Source: Nematostella vectensis (taxonomy: Eukaryota; Cnidaria; Anthozoa; Actiniaria; Edwardsiidae). From it: a DNA stretch of 64,000 nt. The translations under genes were made by a program, and so were the position numbers. Position 1 is the stretch's first letter. Each line of letters starts with the position of its first letter. The stretch covers positions 8,730,801-8,794,800 of the forward strand of contig NC_064044.1 in assembly GCF_932526225.1 (NCBI RefSeq), written 5' to 3'. This document shows, piece after piece, positions 57,701-64,000 of this stretch. The notes beneath the pieces were generated by a model. The model made no database searches. It had not been told where the DNA came from and saw nothing but the letters and a program-made list of their open reading frames with translations.

Positions 57701-60700
57701 CTGCCCCCTTTTTCGCAAACTCTCATGCAAGTCATTGTCATTCACAACTAAACTTCATTGAGTGCGGACCTCTGTAACCTCCGGGAGAAAACATCCTAAA
57801 AATATGACAAACAATGACAACTTTCAAGTACAAAAGAGTGTTAAAGAGCTATAAGGAATATTTGGGAAAGTGTTTGGAAGCCATTCTCTACAAAAACAAG
57901 AGCAAAAATTGTCCTTGAGAAATCAAACACAGCGTGCGCTTGTTTGAATTGAAAAAGAAATTTCAAAAGCAGCACACGTACTCTTTTGAAATGGTGTCAT
58001 TATAGTGCACATGCGTACAAACAACAAATTTGGAATATAGCTTCAAGACCTATCTAATCCTCTTTATTTTTCATTCTGTTTCAAGAAACAGCTGTTGATA
58101 AGGCTATGTTTGCTTCAATAGTGTGTTATCGGCCACTCTAGAACTCTATTGTAGCATTTTGGTCTCTCTCTACGAATCTCTGCACTAAGTGATGTCAAAT
58201 AACGAATGACAGCTTGCTATAGGCAAGTCCCTTTTATAGTGCTCGTTCATGTTTAAATAATAGAGAATTAAGGACACCAGCGAACTAGATCAGAAATGTA
58301 AAAATGGTTCACAAAGTGGAGGAAGAATTCCACCCACACCTGAACTTATAATCCCAGCAGCACATACAGTATCATTAAGTGAACTACAACCAATCGTACT
58401 GTTGTAAGTAATTGAGATAAAATTGAATGGATTAATCTCAAAGCTTAACCTTGGTTTTTTAAAACCGCATTGTCACCAGTTTACTTCTAGTCACTAACGT
58501 AAGAATCTCTGAATATTTTTTACGGAGAACACGAAAAATATTACATAATTGTGAAAGCAGTATGTCTATTGGAAGTTTTTTTTAGGGTGTGATTGATAAT
58601 TTAGAGCGGAGTGCCTGTTAAATAGCACAGGTTCTAATAAATTCTATTGTCTTTAAACAGTTGAGGTTTCCTTTGCACCTCTGGAAGTAAACTGGTGACA
58701 ATGTGGCTTTAAGTAAATGAATTTCAAACTCTTCTATTGTCTCTCCATAATCACAAAGTAATTTCTTACCACTAATCACTTCCATGAGTCTAGTGTAGTC
58801 TAGGTGCTACTACTGCACATGTGCAAGACTGAGAATAATATTCGGTGTTGCAGAATACATGGGGTGGGGGGGGGGGAGTGAACGTTACAGTGTGGTTGCA
58901 TGGCCACATGGCGTACTCACCCCCGCCTATGGGTGCTACAGGCCTTATTTTAAAGGCTTGGATTACACTATTGTTACCTCTCAGCTGAAAAAAGTATTTT
59001 TTTTATCTTCATTTCAGGCGAGCAGGATCTGGACAAAGTGTTCCGACTGCCTAATAGCACCTTCATCGGAGGGGAATCAGCGACTGCCCTTACTCTAAGA
59101 GATATAGTCGACAGACTTGAAAAGACGTACTGCCACCATGTTGGTCTGGATTTTATGTTCATTCCAGAGAAATATAAATGTGACTGGATCCGAAAAAAGT
59201 TTGAAATGCCAGGGCATGATGTCCTCACAAGAGATGAAAAGCGCACCTTGCTTGCAAGACTGGTTCGATCTACAGGGTGAGCTATAATTATCAGTAAATT
59301 TATCATCAACCAAGCTTTTATAATCCATAAAGAAGCATGTGCATGAGGTTTGATTCTGGTTTAGAGTCACTTACTGCTTTCAAATAAAGTAATCAGTTCA
59401 TAGTATCATAGTCGTAAATAGGAATAAATTACAAGGGTGGTCAGCAAAAAATATAGGAATCTATACATATTTGTACATGGTGAAATTTGCAAGACATTCT
59501 GTCATAGGATTGGAATGTTCATACCTAGTTTTTTTTTAGTTGTACCCTAGCATAGCCATGGTCGACCCTTGAGAACTGGGGTAGCAGGTGCTTAAGAAAA
59601 CCCCATGACTAAATGATTGAGATGATATTGCGGCACACTTTACCGCCGCGCTCAACCAGGTGTTGTAAGCTACAGGTGTTGTAGGCTACAGGTGTTGTGG
59701 GCTACAGGTGTTGTAGGCTACAGGTGTTGTATGCTACAGGTGTTGTAGGCTACAGGTGTTGTGGGCTACAGGTGTTGTATGCTACAGGTGTTGTAGGCTA
59801 CAGGTGTTGTGGGCTACAGGTGTTGTAGGCTACAGGTGTTGTGGGCTACAGGTGTTGTAGGCTACAGGTGTTGTAGGCTACAGGTGTTGTGGGCTACAGG
59901 TGTTGTAGGCTACAGGTGTTGTAGGCTACAGGTGTTGTAGGCTACAGGTGTTGTAGGCTACAGGTGTTGTAGGCTACAGGTGTTGTAGGCTACAGGTGTT
60001 GTGGGCTACAGGTGTTGTGGGCTACAGGTGTTGTATGCTACAGGTGTTGTGGGCTACAGGTGTTGTAGGCTACAGGTGTTGTAAGCTACAGGTGTTGTAG
60101 GCTACAGGTGTTGTAGGCTACAGGTGTTGTAGGCTACAGGTGTTGTAGGCTACAGGATTTGTAGGCTACAGGTGTTGTAGGCTACAGGTGTTGTAGGCTA
60201 AAGGGCAATATCATTTGATAGCTCGGGACAGATAAAGTGTGAGGCAGATTTTTGTACACTTTCTACAAGAAGCCAGAAATAATCTGGCAGGTTATCCATA
60301 CTGGAGACACATATTCGAGGATAGACTACGATAAACTAAAACGATAACAAACAATAAACTAAAACGACTCAGAGTTTTGCATTGCTGTGCAGTTCTGATA
60401 TATAGAGTTTGACTCTAAAATAAAAAAAATAAAACACTGTATTTTCACAATATTTAAACTTTTTTACCATGTTCTTGGTACTATGTAGAGTTAGTTTCAC
60501 CAGAAAAATGAGGAAAACCATTGCTTATATGCTTAAAACAGTTCATTTTGTTCCCAGGTTTGAGGGTTTTTTGGCCAGGAAGTGGTCATCTGAGAAGCGC
60601 TTTGGACTTGAGGGCTGTGACGTCCTTGTTCCAGCCATGAAAGCCATCATTGACAAGTCCAGTGAGCTTGGTGTAGAGAGTGTTGTTATGGGGATGCCAC

Positions 60701-63700
60701 ATAGAGGTAGACTGGATGTGCTTGCCAATGTCTGTCGTAAGCCCTTGGAGCAGATCTTTACACAATTTGATCCCACTTTGGAACCATCAGATGAGGTTGG
60801 TACTGTTCAATTTATGAATGACTTTTCCGTTAAGTCCTCTTCAAACCTGATATGCATTTATGGTGAAATTGGCCGCCATTTTCCTGGCACAGCTAACCTG
60901 GCAATGTTTGTACTGTACACCATGTTGTGCAGTGTTGGGTAGTACTTCTATGTAACTAGCTTTTCTTGGTGAACAAGGAAACACTGTTTTAAATTTGATT
61001 TATAATTTCCATGTAGAAATATTGTTAGCAACAAAGAGCTCAATCACATTTTTAGTATCTACAACTCATCAGCATTAATGTACTTGCCTGTATATATTAA
61101 TTACCTTTTTGTTATTCAGGGTTCGGGAGATGTGAAGTACCATCTGGGAATGTCTCATCAGCGACTGAACAGAGGAACTAATAAAATTATACAGCTTGCT
61201 GTTGTCGCTAACCCATCGCATCTTGAAGGTGACAAAACCACACTAGCATTACCAAACTTGTTAAAGCCTCTTTTTAATTTTCGGGAAGTCTCTTGAGGGG
61301 TAACCTTTAGGTCTAAAGGCTTACATACATGTTTGTTTAACATTGTGTTCTGCATTGAACACCATAACTGGGCATGAACTTTCAAGTGAACAAAAATTTT
61401 CAGTCATTAAACATTTTCTTCTGCTTCTCTCATGCTTTAGAAATTATCAAACCAAAGAAAATACCCACAAAGATTGTATCCTCCAAAAACTCCTAGCGGT
61501 TTTAACCCCAACATTTTTTTAACACAAGGTTTCAATATTTTCAGCTGTGAACCCTGTTGTACAGGGAAAGACAAAAGCTGAACAATTCTACCGTGGCGAT
61601 GCCAGAGGCAAAGAAGTGAGTGTATATGTATGACTGTGTTTATCAGTAATGGTGCCTTTATCATCATCATCATCATCATCATCATTATCATCATCATTAT
61701 CATTATAATCATCATCATTACCATTGTTGCCATTATGAAAACCTTTGTTTCAATTTTATTGTTCCATAATAGTTTCCGTTATTATGATAATTATTTTTGT
61801 AATCAGCATCATCAACATAAGTATCATAGTCATCATCATGAGCATATTAATTATATTAATTAAATCATCATTAATATAAACATCCCAAAGTTACATTGTT
61901 GCTTTTGTCATGGTAATGCATATCATCATCATTGTTGGCATCATGATCAATACAAGACTTTTGTCATGGTAATAGATATCATCATCATTGTTGGCATCAT
62001 AATAAATACAAGACTGTTTGCTTGTTATCTGGGTGCCCTTATTTCGGTGTTTCTGGGTTTACTTCACTAACCACGCACACAGTCCTAATCATTTCATATC
62101 ATCGACTAAGTAACGGATTAGAGAACAACAAAATAAATCACTTGCAAACACGCTCAAGCTTATGAATATTCGGTGAGTCTCTTAACTCTTACTCTTGAGC
62201 CACTCTTGAGTAGAATATGCACAAGTCTCGAGTACTCTTAAGTGGATGTTATATTACTCTAGACCTGCACTGTAAGTGTCTGTTCTTCTTGTTAAGGTGA
62301 TGAGCATTCTCCTTCATGGTGACGCTGCATTCTCAGGACAGGGCGTGGTCTACGAGACTTTCCATCTCAGTGCTCTACCCCACTACACCACACATGGGAC
62401 AATACACATTGTGGTCAATAACCAGGTATGTAACTTCAATGATTGGTTTTCATGTTCTAATTTTACTTTTTATCCTTCAAGATGATATGTATTAAGCAAG
62501 ATATATAAGCATGATAATCATGACTAAGCATCCGTAGCCAGGACTTTGAGTGGGGGGGGGGTGGTTACCCATTTAGCTGACCATATTCTCTTAGGTAGCT
62601 CACACTAGCTCGCAGTGGTACTTCATTTTCTTTTATTAGGGCAGACCTCTCTGTTGAGTGTAGGGGGAGGGGTATTTCAAACCCCTCATCCCCCTGGCTA
62701 CTGGCTTAAACCCAGGCATCCCGCTCCCCCCTTCCTCCCCATAATGTTGGGAGTGCCCTGCAATCCCTACCAGTACTTATTCTCTTTCCACTCTAAGGGC
62801 AATTTCATGAATCTTGAATGTTCAAAGAAGTCACTATATAGATTTAGTCTCACTTCCTTTCAAGTCTGGATGTTGTATACTTACTTCTATACATTTGTGT
62901 TGTGAAAATTTGGATTGAGAACTGTATCATCTACAAAATAGGTTTTGAAAATTCAGCTTGTAATAGATACACATACATGGTTTGTTTGATGTGTTTGTCT
63001 TGATCTTTTTATTCCAGATTGGCTTCACCACCGATCCACGCTACTCACGCTCTTCTGCATATTGTACTGATGTTGCCAAGGTTTTTAGACAGTCTCAGTT
63101 TATAACCTATCCACATAGTTAGAATAGACATAGTATTTTCTACCAAAATGTAGGTAGAAGACTCAAAGTGAAGCACTAGGCATATATGCTGGGTAATCCA
63201 GCATAACTAAGAATTCCAAAACATGCAGCCATAGTCAGTAAGAATAAATCATGTCACTGCTTAAATAGCTTCTAAATCCAGACTATTTTGCAGTACAGTG
63301 ATTTTCTTTCTATATCTGTTGTCTAGATAGTTTCAGTAAGCTAGTACTGCCAACTACTGATATTTTTTTAATGTTTTCTAGTTTTCTGACTGACCTTTGT
63401 ATTGTTTTTTGTACGCTTTCTGTGCATGTTATCTCAGGTTGTGGATGCTCCAATCTTCCACGTCAATGCAGATGACCCAGAGGCAGTAATGTATGTGTGC
63501 AAGGTGGCTGCTGAGTGGAGAGCAGAATTCAACAAAGATGTGGTTATTGACCTGGTAGGTTTTTGTCTGCATAAAGTACAGCCTGGAAGAAACTTAACAG
63601 CGTCGCACATGTTTTTGCTCATATTTTGAGTGTAGTGCATGTGCGGATTTTGCGTGTAAAACACTGAGTGTACTACACGATCGGTGTGAGTAGTTTTCCT

Positions 63701-64000
63701 TTGTTATGCAGGAATGTTGGCTATTGTTCGCTTGAATTTTTAATGCAGGCTGTACTGTAAGATGACTTAAAGTATCAGAAATCAGTAATAGATTTTGTTG
63801 TCTGCAAATGAGTTGGAAGTGTTCAAGTGAATTCATATTTTCCCTCCTTTCTTTAACATGAAGGTTTGCTATCGCCGTAATGGCCACAACGAGGGAGATA
63901 ACCCAATGTTCACTCAACCTCTCATGTACAAGCGCATCGCTAAGCAGACCCAGGTTCTCAACTCATACTCTGAAAAGCTGATAGCGGAGGGAATAGTGAC
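54726..64000 (+). CDS. OGDH: 2-oxoglutarate dehydrogenase E1 component, 5' half (mitochondrial)
   Basis: Exons: 54726-54932, 57084-57269, 57484-57586, 59018-59276, 60558-60795, 61120-61228, 61545-61615, 62297-62425, 63018-63080, 63438-63554 and 63864-beyond 64000. The frame is continuous for about 540 of the usual ~1000 residues. A basic, Ser/Arg-rich N-terminus ([15 protein letters not shown]) fits a mitochondrial presequence. [21 protein letters not shown] and VEDHLAV-like residues mark the N-terminal E1 region. [26 protein letters not shown] and the thiamine-diphosphate motif [10 protein letters not shown] (about 398-407) to VVNNQ (430-434) follow, then GFTTDPR and [18 protein letters not shown]. 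The enzyme decarboxylates 2-oxoglutarate in the TCA cycle with E2 (DLST) and E3. Donors after exons 5 (GTTGGT) and 9 (GTTTTT) are weak. It is divergent from UQCRB. Confidence 0.97.
58459..58712. mobile_element. TTAA-ended palindromic MITE, copy 5 (254 bp)
   Basis: It begins TTAAAACCGCATTGTCACC and ends with the complement of TTAAAGCCACATTGTCACC; the body is more diverged than in copies 2 and 4. It is in OGDH intron 3. Confidence 0.8.
59661..60204 (+). repeat. 16-bp minisatellite, 34 units without length change
   Basis: The unit TGTTGTAGGCTACAGG runs for 544 bp, exactly 34 x 16. Variation is almost confined to the seventh and eighth bases (AG, GG, AT, AA); one unit near the end starts ATTTG, and the last ends AAAGG. 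It lies in OGDH intron 4. Confidence 0.95.
61660..61721 (+). repeat. (ATC)n microsatellite, imperfect
   Basis: TCATCATCATC-type trinucleotide repeat with TTA interruptions in OGDH intron 7. Confidence 0.9.
61903..62014 (+). repeat. 56-bp tandem duplication
   Basis: Two adjacent copies start TTTTGTCATGGTAAT (61903 and 61959) and contain ATCATCATCATTGTTGGCAT, with few differences. It is in OGDH intron 7. Confidence 0.85.
62529..62708. mobile_element. hAT5-like MITE, diverged copy
   Basis: It shares CCGTAGCCAGGA, a poly-G run, ACCCATTTA, TCTCTTA, CTAGCTCGCAGTGGTACT and CCCCTGGCTAC in the same order as the 11840-12025 element. Its ends are decayed. It is in OGDH intron 8. Confidence 0.7.

Noticed and set aside
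61630-61863. Isoleucine-run open frame
   Set aside because: It is a translation of the (ATC)n microsatellite in OGDH intron 7.
1-64000. tRNA, rRNA or snoRNA genes
   Set aside because: I saw no paired A- and B-box sequences with a foldable cloverleaf and no rRNA-like stretches. Intronic snoRNAs cannot be excluded by eye; a covariance-model scan would decide.

Overview
This is a stretch of metazoan nuclear DNA. It has spliced genes with GT-AG introns of 0.1 to 6 kb, moderately AT-rich introns full of small inverted-repeat transposons, and animal gene families throughout. The gene repertoire and the cysteine-rich modular secreted protein fit an anthozoan cnidarian (sea anemone or coral) best. 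Species cannot be fixed from sequence alone, and that taxonomic call is inference.

Layout. (1) 72-10172 (+): 3' part of a secreted or extracellular gene. Two EGF-like exons are followed by about 20 tandem copies of a ~145-residue cysteine-rich module I do not recognise; 19 of them lie in one 8.5-kb exon. (2) 10173-14902: gene-poor DNA with minisatellite, a LINE remnant and a hAT-type MITE. (3) 14903-18212 (-): seven-exon protein disulfide isomerase P5/PDIA6, complete. (4) 18702-45057 (+): 19-exon PHF20/PHF20L1-type chromatin reader (two Tudor domains, a C2H2 finger, a PHD finger), complete, predicted 1595 residues. Its 5.7-kb intron at 34937-40613 holds a second coding unit (35960-39604, +) for a basic, STPR-repeat-like protein, either a nested gene or an alternative last exon. 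(5) 46935-51372 (+): Rab32/38-family GTPase. (6) 52046-54060 (-): UQCRB, complex III subunit 7. (7) 54726-64000 (+): 5' half of OGDH, the E1 subunit of 2-oxoglutarate dehydrogenase, cut by the window end.

Gene arrangement. PDIA6 and the PHF20-like gene are head to head about 490 bp apart, with an ER-stress-element-like site on the PDIA6 side. UQCRB and OGDH, both nuclear genes for mitochondrial proteins, share a 665-bp divergent promoter region with a YY1-like site across the UQCRB start codon. Rab32 and UQCRB are tail to tail.

The most striking structures are these. A 76-bp tandem array ends at the exon carrying the second half of the PHD finger. It copies the 3' splice site and first 14 exon bases ten times, and every decoy leads to an in-frame stop. 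The giant modular extracellular protein is undescribed to me. The STPR-like unit lies inside the PHF20-like gene. Decayed copies of a Rab32 exon tail lie just inside its intron. Five copies of one TTAA-ended palindromic MITE family occur, plus piggyBac-, pogo- and hAT-like elements. Exon coordinates were read by hand from splice signals, reading phase and homology; no transcript evidence was available.
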